Shown here in pieces: positions 1 to 5,775 of a DNA stretch of 5,775 bases. The stretch spans positions 1 to 5,775 of the forward strand of contig JAJXXG010000595.1 of assembly GCA_021781255.1 (NCBI GenBank). The letters are read 5' to 3'. Both the position numbers and the translations under genes were made by a program. The notes under the pieces were generated by a model. The model had not been told where the DNA came from. It worked only from the letters and a program-made list of their open reading frames with translations, and made no database searches. This stretch comes from Acidobacteriota bacterium. GTDB taxonomy: Bacteria > Acidobacteriota > Terriglobia > Terriglobales > Acidobacteriaceae. How positions within the stretch are numbered: the first letter of the stretch is position 1; each line of letters opens with the position of its first letter.

Positions 1-1
1 C

Positions 2-727
2 GTGGCCTCCGTCATGGGGTATCGCATCATCTTGACCATGCCCGAACCCATGAGCCTGGAGCGGCGCGTGACCCTGCTGGCCTCTGGCGCCGAGATCGTG
101 CTCACCCCCGGCCCCAACGGCATGAAGGGCGCCATCGCCAAGGCGCAGGAGATCCTGGACAAAACGCCCAACGGCTACATCCTGCAGCAGTTCGACAACC
201 CTGCAAACCCCGCCATCCACCTCGCCACCACCGGTCCTGAAATCTGGGAAGACACCGACGGCAAGGCGGACATCCTCATTTCCGGCGTGGGCACAGGTGG
301 CACGTTGACGGGCACGGCGAAGTACATCAAGGAAAAGAAGCCAGAGTTCAAGGCCGTGGCCGTGGAGCCGACGGACAGCCCTGTGCTGAGCGGCGGCAAG
401 CCCGGCCCCCACAAGATTCAGGGCATCGGTGCAGGCTTTATACCGGCGATTCTTGATACGCACCTGATTGACGAGGTGGTGCAGGTCACGAACGATGAGT
501 CCATCGCCATGGCGCGTCGGCTGCCTGTGGAGGAGGGCCTGTTCGTGGGCATCAGCAGCGGTGCGGCCGTGGCGGCGGCGCTGAAGGTTGCAGCGCGGCC
601 TGAGAACAAGGGCAAGCTCATTGTTGTGGTGTTGCCAAGCTTCGGCGAGCGCTATCTTTCCAGTGCACTTTTCGACTCGCTACGGCAGGAAGCACTGGCA
701 ATGCAGCCAGAAGCGGTGGCCGTGTAA
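2..727 (+). CDS. cysK: Cysteine synthase A (O-acetylserine sulfhydrylase), 5'-truncated by window edge
   Basis: This PLP-dependent cytosolic enzyme makes cysteine from O-acetylserine and sulfide. The 241 visible residues match the last three quarters of CysK (about 310-323 residues). The frame is open to the window edge, so the GTG at base 2 is an internal Val codon, not the start. The PLP-lysine and the TSGNTG-type substrate loop lie upstream and are not visible. Seen here, numbering from base 2: [10 protein letters not shown] (13-22), the phosphate-binding GVGTGGT loop (95-101), [11 protein letters not shown] (120-130), [15 protein letters not shown] (134-148), GISSGAA (183-189) and PSFGERYLS (212-220), whose Ser213 corresponds to the serine that contacts the PLP ring nitrogen. 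The [13 protein letters not shown] block points to CysK rather than CysM or cystathionine beta-synthase. The short loop before it (SGGK) is common in CysK homologues. The gene ends in TAA 59 bases before cysE, on the same strand, so co-transcription is likely. Confidence 0.96.
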   Translation: MASVMGYRIILTMPEPMSLERRVTLLASGAEIVLTPGPNGMKGAIAKAQEILDKTPNGYILQQFDNPANPAIHLATTGPEIWEDTDGKADILISGVGTGGTLTGTAKYIKEKKPEFKAVAVEPTDSPVLSGGKPGPHKIQGIGAGFIPAILDTHLIDEVVQVTNDESIAMARRLPVEEGLFVGISSGAAVAAALKVAARPENKGKLIVVVLPSFGERYLSSALFDSLRQEALAMQPEAVAV

Positions 728-740
728 GCTGCGGATAGCA

Positions 741-765
741 GCCGGCGGAGCACAACTCCGCCGGC
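741..765 (+). repeat. Perfect 10-bp inverted repeat (stem-loop) between cysK and cysE
   Basis: GCCGGCGGAG (741-750) and CTCCGCCGGC (756-765) are exact reverse complements around a 5-base loop (CACAA). The stem starts 14 bases after the cysK stop codon. No T-run follows, so it does not look like a standard intrinsic terminator. A third GCCGGC at 772-777 (inside the 8-bp palindrome TGCCGGCA, 771-778) lies directly before the cysE ribosome binding site. It could pair alternatively with either stem arm. The repeat is seen directly; a role in mRNA stability or in setting the CysK/CysE ratio is inference. Confidence 0.75.
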
Positions 766-777
766 GCGCGTGCCGGC

Positions 778-783
778 AAGAGG
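778..783 (+). promoter_or_regulatory. Ribosome binding site of cysE, closely spaced
   Basis: AAGAGG lies only 3 bases before the ATG at 787, shorter than the usual 5-9. It partly overlaps the palindrome TGCCGGCA (771-778). No better start is nearby, and the conserved [12 protein letters not shown] N-terminus begins right after this ATG. The start therefore stands, although initiation may be weak or depend on cysK translation. Confidence 0.5.
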
Positions 784-786
784 CAT

Positions 787-1521
787 ATGGCGCTGTTCGA
801 ACGGATTCGCGAAGATGTGGCCTCCGTACTGGAGCGAGACCCCGCGGCCCGCTCTTGGCTCGAGGTTCTGCTGTGCTACCCCGGACTGTGGGCGGTGTGG
901 AGCCACCGCGTCAGCCACCGGCTGTGGCGCATGCGGCTGCGGTTGCCTGCGCGAATCCTCTCACAAATTGCTCGTTTCTTCACCGGCGTGGACATTCACC
1001 CCGGTGCGCTGCTGGGTCGCAGGCTGTTCATCGATCACGCTGCCGGGGTGGTCATCGGCGAAACCTCGATAGTTGGCAGTGACGTGACCATCTACCAGGG
1101 CGTGACCCTGGGCGGCACGGGTAAAGAGCACGGCAAGCGTCACCCCACCATCTGCGACCGGGTCTTCATCGGCAATAACGCGAATGTGCTCGGCAACATT
1201 ACCGTGGGCGAGAACTCACGCGTGGGCGCAGGCTCAGTGGTGCTGAACGACGTGCCGCCGAACTCGACCGTGGTCGGCGTGCCCGCGCACATTGTCTACC
1301 GCAAAGGGCAGCGCGTGGTCATCACAGATCCGCACGATATCAAGGACCCGCTCAGCGATGCGCTGATTGCTCTGGCCGCGCGCGTGGACCGGCTGGAGGG
1401 CCATGTGGCAACGGTGGGCGAGCCTTCGGAACCCTTCGCCGCCGAAGAAGCCGAACGCTCCGCCTATCGGGAGGAACTGGACCGGCTGCGCGAGTACGTG
1501 TCCATGGGTGAGGGGATTTAG
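787..1521 (+). CDS. cysE: Serine O-acetyltransferase, short form
   Basis: This enzyme transfers acetyl from acetyl-CoA to L-serine, giving O-acetylserine for CysK; it is the first step of cysteine synthesis. The protein has 244 residues. A helical N-terminal part (1-65) is shorter than in E. coli CysE (273 residues, with an extra N-terminal helical domain), so this is the short, EpsC-like type. A left-handed beta-helix of hexapeptide repeats follows (about 66-170). The presumed catalytic pair is Asp69 (GVDIHP) and His84 (IDHAAG), equivalent to E. coli Asp143 and His158. [11 protein letters not shown] (103-113), HGKRHPTI (115-122) and [13 protein letters not shown] (146-158) are family blocks for acetyl-CoA and substrate binding. 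Residues 185-240 form a charged helical, possibly coiled-coil extension. The last four residues are GEGI; a C-terminal isoleucine is the known anchor of CysE in the CysK active site. The gene is adjacent to and co-directional with cysK. Confidence 0.96.
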   Translation: MALFERIREDVASVLERDPAARSWLEVLLCYPGLWAVWSHRVSHRLWRMRLRLPARILSQIARFFTGVDIHPGALLGRRLFIDHAAGVVIGETSIVGSDVTIYQGVTLGGTGKEHGKRHPTICDRVFIGNNANVLGNITVGENSRVGAGSVVLNDVPPNSTVVGVPAHIVYRKGQRVVITDPHDIKDPLSDALIALAARVDRLEGHVATVGEPSEPFAAEEAERSAYREELDRLREYVSMGEGI

Positions 1522-1590
1522 TCGGCGAAGAAGTCTGCACTCTGTTGCGTGCGCGGCGGTGATCTTTATCTTTGCGTCCGGGGCCGGTTC
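1522..1590. other. Convergent intergenic spacer, no clear terminator
   Basis: These 69 bases separate the cysE stop from the stop of the DUF5946-like gene on the opposite strand. I see only short GC palindromic pieces (CCGGGGCCGG near 1578-1587) and no stem followed by a T-run on either strand. The transcripts may therefore overlap, or termination may depend on Rho. Confidence 0.5.
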
Positions 1591-2118
1591 TTAACTTTGT
1601 GCAATCAGCCGGTCGGCGGCAGCTTTCACGGCCTGGTGATGCGCAGACCAGCTCTGCCACACCTCGCGCGCCCACATGCGAACCAGTTGTTCATGCGCGT
1701 GGTCGTCTGCGGCCTCAGCTACCTCAACAACCGTCAGGTTCCCCAGCTTGCCGGGCGGCGTCAGCCACTCCAGTGATTCAGACTGCTCTGTCAGGGCGCC
1801 GATGATGCGCCGCGCGAAGTTGTGGTCGAGCTCTTTGTCCAGCGTGAGGTGAAGGCTGACCAGGTGTGCCCACACTGACTGAATGGCGCGCCGCTCGGTC
1901 TTGCCCGGATGCTGCGCGGCATAGGCATCCACGGTGATCCGGTGAATGGACCGCATCAGCGCCGGGCTTGAGTACTCGCGCGCGAGGACCCGGTTATAGA
2001 CCTCCCAGCAGGAGGGTGACGCGCCTAGATAGGGATGGCGCATGGTGGCGCCTGCCGGCAATTCCACGCCGCAGTCCGGGCACCGCTCGCCAGGCTGGAT
2101 TTCGCTTTGGCTAACCAC
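1591..2118 (-). CDS. Conserved hypothetical protein, DUF5946-like
   Basis: This is a 175-residue soluble protein of unknown function with no signal peptide or membrane segment. It resembles the DUF5946 family, recognised from memory of its pattern: a CPDCG motif near the N-terminus (Cys13, Cys16), a third cysteine at SPSCWEVYNRVLAREY (Cys37), then IHRITVDAYAAQHPG (58-72) and AIQSVWAHLVSLHL (78-91). The conserved Cys and His residues (also His59, His70, His85) suggest a metal site; this is inference. The rest looks alpha-helical, ending in a Trp- and Ala-rich helix (149-170). The start is GTG at 2118, chosen because a GAGGG site sits 9 bases upstream and because the next in-frame ATG (residue 26) would remove the CPDCG motif. 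The gene begins 54 bases after the stop of the efflux channel gene on the same strand, so it may be the last gene of that operon. No functional link to efflux is evident. Confidence 0.8.
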   Translation of the reverse strand: MVSQSEIQPGERCPDCGVELPAGATMRHPYLGASPSCWEVYNRVLAREYSSPALMRSIHRITVDAYAAQHPGKTERRAIQSVWAHLVSLHLTLDKELDHNFARRIIGALTEQSESLEWLTPPGKLGNLTVVEVAEAADDHAHEQLVRMWAREVWQSWSAHHQAVKAAADRLIAQS

Positions 2119-2127
2119 GATTGCTTT

Positions 2128-2132
2128 CCCTC
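2128..2132 (-). promoter_or_regulatory. Ribosome binding site supporting a GTG start
   Basis: On the - strand GAGGG lies 9 bases before the GTG at 2118-2116. It decides the start of the DUF5946-like gene in favour of GTG over the internal ATG 25 codons later. No convincing promoter or terminator is visible in the 54-base gap (2119-2172). Confidence 0.6.
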
Positions 2133-2172
2133 GCTCTGCAGTTTAGCAGTTTTGCGCTTAGCCTCGATTCTC

Positions 2173-3651
2173 TCATTTCGGCAGTTGGCTCACGTCCCAT
2201 CCGCCACCAAGTGCGCGCACAAGGCCCACGCTGGCTGCATACCGGCGTGTTTCCAGATCGGTGAGCGCGCGCTGGTTCTGGAGCAGTGTGTTTTCCGCGG
2301 TCAGCACTTCAAGATAGCTGGTCACACCGCCCTGGTAGCGCTGTGTGCTGAGTGCAAGCGAGCGCTCGGCATCGGCGACTGCAAGCCGCTCTGCGGCAGA
2401 CTCCTGCTCAAGGATGCGCAGATCGCTGAGCCGGTCCTCGACCTCATTGAACGCAGCGAGCACCGTGGCTTTGTAGGTGGCGGCCTGCGCCTCGTAAAGG
2501 TGTTGCGCCTGGCTGGTGAGCGCGCGACGTTGCCCGGCGTCAAAGAGGAGCTCTGCAGCCTGCGCGCCAAGGCTCCACAGCGAGCTTGGACCCTGAATCC
2601 ACGTGCCGCCATGCGTGCTTTCAAAGCCGCCAGAACCGCCGAGGGTGATGTCCGGATAAAAGGCGCTGACGGCGATGCCGATTTGCGCATTGGCTTGGGC
2701 CACTCGACGTTCCGCGGCGGCAACGTCCGGCCTTCGCTGAATGAGCTGCGACGGCACGCCCAGAGGAACTTGTGGCGGATTGCCCTCAAGCGGCGCGGGC
2801 GGCAGCGTGAGTTGGCCCGCTTCCAGATTCACGAGCGTGGCAATGGCGTGGCGTACCTGAGCGCGTGCCTGCTGAATGTCAATGAGTTGCGCGCGGAGCG
2901 TCTGGAGCTGAGTGCGAGCCTGTGCGACATCAACCTCCGTGCCAATGCCGTTGGCAAGCAGCTTCCGCGTCAGGTCGAGCTGATTCTCGTAGTCAGTGAC
3001 AGTGGATTGGAGCAGACTGCTCTGCGCATCCAGGCCGCGCACCTCAAAGTAATCCTGCGCAAGCTCGGCATGGAAGGCGAGGTCGAGTGTGGCCGTATCC
3101 GCGGCGGTGGCCTGGGCGTTAGCTCTGGCGGCCTCGACGGTGCGGCGGATGCGTCCCCAGAAGTCGGGCTCCCAGCTTGCCTGGCCGGAGATGAGCAGGT
3201 CATTGAAATTCGGCGAAGCGGAGGGGTCGGTGCTGAGCGGCCGGTGCGCGGAGAGCTTACTGTGGGAGACTGAGGATCCGACGGAGAGCGTGGGATAGAG
3301 CTGCGAGCGGGCCGCTGTCACGGCATCGTGGGCCGCGAGATAAAGCTGCATGGCAGCATGCAGATTCTGATTGTTCGGCGTTACCAGCTCTTCCAGCCGG
3401 TTGAGCTCTGGATCGTTGTAGATTGTCCACCACGTGCCGCGCAGCATGCCGTCGGAGGGCGAGGCGGGCTGCCATGTTCCGCCGTTGGGGTTGGGCGGAG
3501 GAGGCAATGTATCTTTGCCACCGGACTCGCTGTACGCTGGGGGCGCTGTAACCCGCGGCTGCGAGTAATTCGGGCCAACGGGTTTGCAGCCAGCCAGAGA
3601 CACCGCGGCGGCAAGAGCGGCGAGCGATGCGGCGCGGCGTGAAAGGAACAT
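2173..3651 (-). CDS. RND efflux outer-membrane channel lipoprotein (NodT/OprM family)
   Basis: This is the outer-membrane and periplasmic tunnel component of a tripartite efflux pump. It has 492 residues, close to the usual 460-500. A signal peptide (1-21) ends in the lipobox LAGC (19-22), so Cys22 should be lipidated; Lys at +2 is compatible with outer-membrane sorting. GPNYSQP (26-32) after the lipid site is typical of this family. A Pro/Gly-rich segment (37-66) follows. Two TolC-like repeats then come at about 77-280 and 300-482. Recognisable blocks are SWEPDFWGRIRR (159-170), GIGTEVDVAQARTQL (235-249), RRPDVAAAERRVAQANAQIG (306-325), AFYPDITLGGSGGF (330-343), LLFDAGQRRA (368-377) and FNEVEDRLSDLR (401-412). 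It ends in the common LVRALGGGW (477-485). It lies 2 bases after the adaptor stop, in an efflux operon. The substrate cannot be deduced. Confidence 0.96.
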   Translation of the reverse strand: MFLSRRAASLAALAAAVSLAGCKPVGPNYSQPRVTAPPAYSESGGKDTLPPPPNPNGGTWQPASPSDGMLRGTWWTIYNDPELNRLEELVTPNNQNLHAAMQLYLAAHDAVTAARSQLYPTLSVGSSVSHSKLSAHRPLSTDPSASPNFNDLLISGQASWEPDFWGRIRRTVEAARANAQATAADTATLDLAFHAELAQDYFEVRGLDAQSSLLQSTVTDYENQLDLTRKLLANGIGTEVDVAQARTQLQTLRAQLIDIQQARAQVRHAIATLVNLEAGQLTLPPAPLEGNPPQVPLGVPSQLIQRRPDVAAAERRVAQANAQIGIAVSAFYPDITLGGSGGFESTHGGTWIQGPSSLWSLGAQAAELLFDAGQRRALTSQAQHLYEAQAATYKATVLAAFNEVEDRLSDLRILEQESAAERLAVADAERSLALSTQRYQGGVTSYLEVLTAENTLLQNQRALTDLETRRYAASVGLVRALGGGWDVSQLPK

Positions 3652-3653
3652 TT

Positions 3654-4904
3654 CTAGTTGCCTCCGTCGGCGGTCTCACTGGGCTGCTTGGGTCGGACGA
3701 GTTCTCCGTCGATGAGCGAATCAGGCGGATCCTGGATAACCTTGTCTGTAGCCGTGAGACCATTGACAATCTGCACGGTTGCGCCGTCATCCTGCCCGAT
3801 GAGGACCGGGATCAGATGCGCCTTATTCCCTTCGCCGAGCGTTGCGAGCTGCATGCCCTCACGGCGAAAGATGAGTGCGCTGACGGGCACGATAAATGTT
3901 GCTTGCGTGGCCGGCGCTTTGAAGTGGACCTGCGCAAGCGAGCCCGGAAGCAGCTCACCGGTACGATTGTTCACGTCGATCTCGACAAGCAGGGTGCGGC
4001 TCGCGGGGTCGATTGCGTCGGCCGTGCGCACGAGCGTTCCTACGAAGGTCTTGCCAGGGTGCTCAGGAAAAGTGAGGCTGAGTTTCAGGCCGTGCTTTGC
4101 GGTGTCGGCATAGAGCTGCGGCACGTTGGTGTAAACGCGCAGAGTCTGCACAGCCTGCATGTGGAAGAGTTCCTTATTTGCGCCAGCGTCGATCAGCTGG
4201 CCGGTATCTACATCGCGCGCAGTAACGACGCCGCTGAAGGGGGCATAAACCTTCTCGAAGGACTGCAGTTCACGAAGGCGGTCCATGTTGGCCTGTGCGG
4301 CGCGCACAGCGGCGGCGGTGGCGGCGGCCTGGCTTACATAGGTGTCCGTGTCCTGCATGGAGACAGCGTGCGATTTGACGAGCTCGGAGTAGCGCTGTGC
4401 CTGGATGTGGGCATTGCTCGCGTTGGCCTGCGCGGTGGCAAGGTCGGCACGGGCTTGAGCGAGCTGTTGATCTACCTCTGGACTTGCGATGGTTGCCAGC
4501 AGCGCACCCTTCTGCACGTGCGAGCCGATGTCGTAGTACCAGTGCGTCAGGTAGCCGGAGGTGCGTGCATAGATGGGTGAATCGGTCCAAGCAGTCACGT
4601 TGCCGGGAAGGACGAAGCTATCCATTGGTGCGCCGGGTTTGGCGGGCAGTGCGATGACAGTGGGCGGGGCGTTGGCAGTCGTCGTCTGCGCAAGCACTTC
4701 TTCCGTGTGTATGCGGCCAAGAACGCCCACGACAGCAAGCACGGCGAAGACCGCAAGGATGAAGATTAAGCCAACGAGGGCCTTACGCGGCGAAACAGGG
4801 GCGGTCTCAGGCGCTGTGTCATGGTGTGCAGCGGCCTGGGCTAACTGATGCGGCGGGTGCGGATTGGATTGATCATTTCTTGATTCGAATCCGGCTTTGT
4901 TCAT
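3654..4904 (-). CDS. RND efflux periplasmic adaptor (membrane fusion protein, HlyD/MdtA type)
   Basis: This protein bridges the inner-membrane RND permease and the outer-membrane channel. It has 416 residues. A cytoplasmic N-terminal tail of about 40 residues is rich in His, Gln, Pro and Ala. A single membrane anchor follows (42-63); there is no lipobox, so it is anchored by a helix rather than lipid. Next come the first half of the lipoyl domain (about 108-142, with ARTSGYLTHWYYDIGSHVQKG), an alpha-helical hairpin (about 143-213, Ala/Gln-rich) and the second lipoyl half (YAPFSGVVTARDVDTGQLI, 220-238). A beta-barrel (about 250-330, including DPASRTLLVEIDVNN and LLPGSLAQV) and a membrane-proximal domain (335-405, with FIVPVSAL) complete it. 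The hairpin is short, as usual for RND adaptors. The start ATG at 4904 has GGAG 8 bases upstream (4913-4916). The permease stop is 27 bases upstream and the channel ATG is 2 bases downstream. Confidence 0.96.
   Translation of the reverse strand: MNKAGFESRNDQSNPHPPHQLAQAAAHHDTAPETAPVSPRKALVGLIFILAVFAVLAVVGVLGRIHTEEVLAQTTTANAPPTVIALPAKPGAPMDSFVLPGNVTAWTDSPIYARTSGYLTHWYYDIGSHVQKGALLATIASPEVDQQLAQARADLATAQANASNAHIQAQRYSELVKSHAVSMQDTDTYVSQAAATAAAVRAAQANMDRLRELQSFEKVYAPFSGVVTARDVDTGQLIDAGANKELFHMQAVQTLRVYTNVPQLYADTAKHGLKLSLTFPEHPGKTFVGTLVRTADAIDPASRTLLVEIDVNNRTGELLPGSLAQVHFKAPATQATFIVPVSALIFRREGMQLATLGEGNKAHLIPVLIGQDDGATVQIVNGLTATDKVIQDPPDSLIDGELVRPKQPSETADGGN
3661..3665 (-). promoter_or_regulatory. 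Ribosome binding site of the channel gene, inside the adaptor gene
   Basis: On the - strand GGAGG lies 9 bases before the channel ATG (3651). It is formed by the last Gly-Gly codons of the adaptor, and the adaptor stop is only 2 bases before the ATG. This layout fits translational coupling, keeping adaptor and channel synthesis linked. Confidence 0.75.
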
Positions 4905-4912
4905 GGGTGATG

Positions 4913-4916
4913 CTCC
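4913..4916 (-). promoter_or_regulatory. Ribosome binding site of the adaptor gene
   Basis: On the - strand GGAG (within TTGGAGC) lies 8 bases before the ATG at 4904, in the 27-base gap after the permease stop. This supports the chosen adaptor start and separate initiation within one mRNA. Confidence 0.6.
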
Positions 4917-4931
4917 AAGAATTCTTGCTGT

Positions 4932-5775
4932 TTAATCGAACTCGTCCATCTCGACGTTTGCTCCGGCGTGAGCTGTGCGGCGGCGTTCCAGCCAGCTGTG
5001 CACGACAGAGAAAAATACAGGAACAAAGAAGAGCGTGGCCACGGTGGCCAGCAGCAGGCCGCCAATGACCGCACGGCCGAGCGGCGCATTCTGCTCGCCA
5101 CCATCGCCCAGGCCCAGCGCCATTGGCACCATTCCTATGATCATGGCGAGCGCCGTCATCAGGACAGGGCGCAGTCGCACAAAGCCTGCGTTCAGTGCGG
5201 CGCGTCGGGCATCGCCTACCATCGCTTCCATCTGCTCGCGCGCAAAACTAACGACGAGAATCGAGTTGGCCGTGGCCACACCCATGCACATGATGGCGCC
5301 TGTAAGCGCAGGCACACTCAGGTGTGTTCCGGTGAGGAAGAGAATCCACACAATGCCCGCAAGCGCGGCCGGCAGTGCGGAGATGATGAGAAACGGATCA
5401 ACCCACGACTGGAAATTGACGACGATAAGCAGATAGACGAGCAGAATGCTGAAGGCCAGCCCGGCCAGCAGGCCCCGATAGGAGCGCGCCATGGTTTCGC
5501 TTTGTCCACGGAGAACGAAGTGCGAGCCGCGTGGAAGGTTCTGCTTGTAATGCGCGAGGATGCGCTGCATGGCATGCGTCACGCTGCCCAGATCAGTGCC
5601 TTCGACGTTGGTGTAAATGTCTATGACGGGCTGAATGTCGTAGTGACTGACGGCGCCAATCTCCGCGCCGGGCACAATGTTCGCCACGTTGCCCAGCACT
5701 TCCACCGGCGACTGCGCACCGGGCGCGCCGGTGGTTGCGCTGCCCGCGGACTGGGGCGTCGCGCTTGATGCGTTG
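4932..5775 (-). CDS. RND efflux permease, C-terminal part, cut by window edge
   Basis: This is the inner-membrane proton-driven pump of the tripartite system. About 280 residues are visible; the family has over 1000, so this is the last quarter. The frame stays open to the window end, so the GTG at 5705 is an internal Val codon (residue 1 of the numbering used here). A low-complexity Ser/Ala/Thr/Gly/Pro stretch (5706-5774) leads into the last periplasmic part (VEVLGNVANIVPGAEIGAV, then IDIYTNVEGTDLGSV). Transmembrane helices 8-12 follow at about 77-97, 105-125, 133-155, 180-200 and 208-236, and a charged tail ends in EMDEFD. RLRPVLMTALAMIIGMVPMA (177-196) and IGGLLLATVATLFFVPVFF (214-232) are typical HAE-type RND signatures. 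The TM10 lysine of AcrB (Lys940) is replaced by Ala146. The gene is first of the visible - strand operon, 27 bases ahead of the adaptor. Confidence 0.96.
   Translation of the reverse strand, partial: NASSATPQSAGSATTGAPGAQSPVEVLGNVANIVPGAEIGAVSHYDIQPVIDIYTNVEGTDLGSVTHAMQRILAHYKQNLPRGSHFVLRGQSETMARSYRGLLAGLAFSILLVYLLIVVNFQSWVDPFLIISALPAALAGIVWILFLTGTHLSVPALTGAIMCMGVATANSILVVSFAREQMEAMVGDARRAALNAGFVRLRPVLMTALAMIIGMVPMALGLGDGGEQNAPLGRAVIGGLLLATVATLFFVPVFFSVVHSWLERRRTAHAGANVEMDEFD

Noticed and set aside
741..765. Inverted repeat as an intrinsic terminator of cysK
   Set aside because: No T-run follows the stem, and cysE starts 22 bases later on the same strand. It is kept only as a stem-loop of unknown role.
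588..1082. Open frame on the + strand overlapping the end of cysK and the start of cysE
   Set aside because: It overlaps two well-supported genes in another frame, and its translation is Arg/Cys-rich with no homology pattern.
1578..1614. GC palindromic pieces (CCGGGGCCGG and CCGG repeats) as a bidirectional terminator
   Set aside because: The possible stems are only about 4 bp or have too small a loop, and no T-run is correctly placed.
2119..2172. Promoter for the DUF5946-like gene in the gap after the channel gene
   Set aside because: No pair of -35 and -10 like boxes with suitable spacing could be supported by eye.
2035..3273. Long open frame on the + strand (412 codons) opposite the channel gene
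   Set aside because: The - strand frame encodes a clear NodT/OprM-type channel with lipobox and family motifs. The + strand translation shows no recognisable domain and fits the chance open frames common opposite GC-rich genes.
3627..4580. Open frame on the + strand (317 codons) opposite the adaptor gene
   Set aside because: It is a shadow of the adaptor gene with no recognisable motif and no credible ribosome binding site.
4932..5705. GTG at 5705 as the start of a separate small 257-residue membrane protein
   Set aside because: The frame continues without a stop to the window edge, and the visible part corresponds to the C-terminal quarter of a full RND permease, so this is an internal Val codon.
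4968..5768. Open frame on the + strand (266 codons) opposite the permease gene
   Set aside because: Its translation is rich in Arg, His and Gln without family motifs, while the opposite strand encodes typical RND transmembrane helices.

Overview
The window looks like chromosomal DNA from a GC-rich, double-membraned (Gram-negative type) bacterium. The evidence is a lipoprotein outer-membrane channel, an RND inner-membrane pump and a membrane-anchored adaptor. The RND subtype, the short CysE and a DUF5946-like protein together suggest Acidobacteriota (Terriglobia), but this is an impression from protein style and remains tentative. No mobile element, tRNA, rRNA or CRISPR array was seen.

Layout. 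Bases 1-1521 (+ strand) hold the end of cysK (O-acetylserine sulfhydrylase; 5' part outside the window) and a complete cysE (serine acetyltransferase). They are separated by 59 bases containing a perfect 10-bp inverted repeat. Bases 1522-1590 are a short convergent spacer without a clear terminator. Bases 1591-5775 are all on the - strand. Read in the direction of transcription they hold the C-terminal end of an RND permease (4932-5775, continuing outside the window), a periplasmic adaptor (3654-4904), an outer-membrane channel lipoprotein (2173-3651) and a 175-residue DUF5946-like protein (1591-2118, GTG start). The gaps between these genes are 27, 2 and 54 bases, so the first three, and perhaps all four, form one operon.

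How the genes work together. CysE makes O-acetylserine from serine and acetyl-CoA, and CysK converts it with sulfide to cysteine. CysE ends in Gly-Glu-Gly-Ile, the type of C-terminal tail known to dock in the CysK active site, so the pair probably forms the classical cysteine synthase complex. The - strand genes encode a complete tripartite efflux pump (permease, adaptor, channel) whose substrate cannot be read from the sequence.

I did not find a clearly new system. The points most worth a second look are the missing proton-relay lysine in the RND permease, the DUF5946-like gene trailing the efflux operon, and the hairpin between cysK and cysE.
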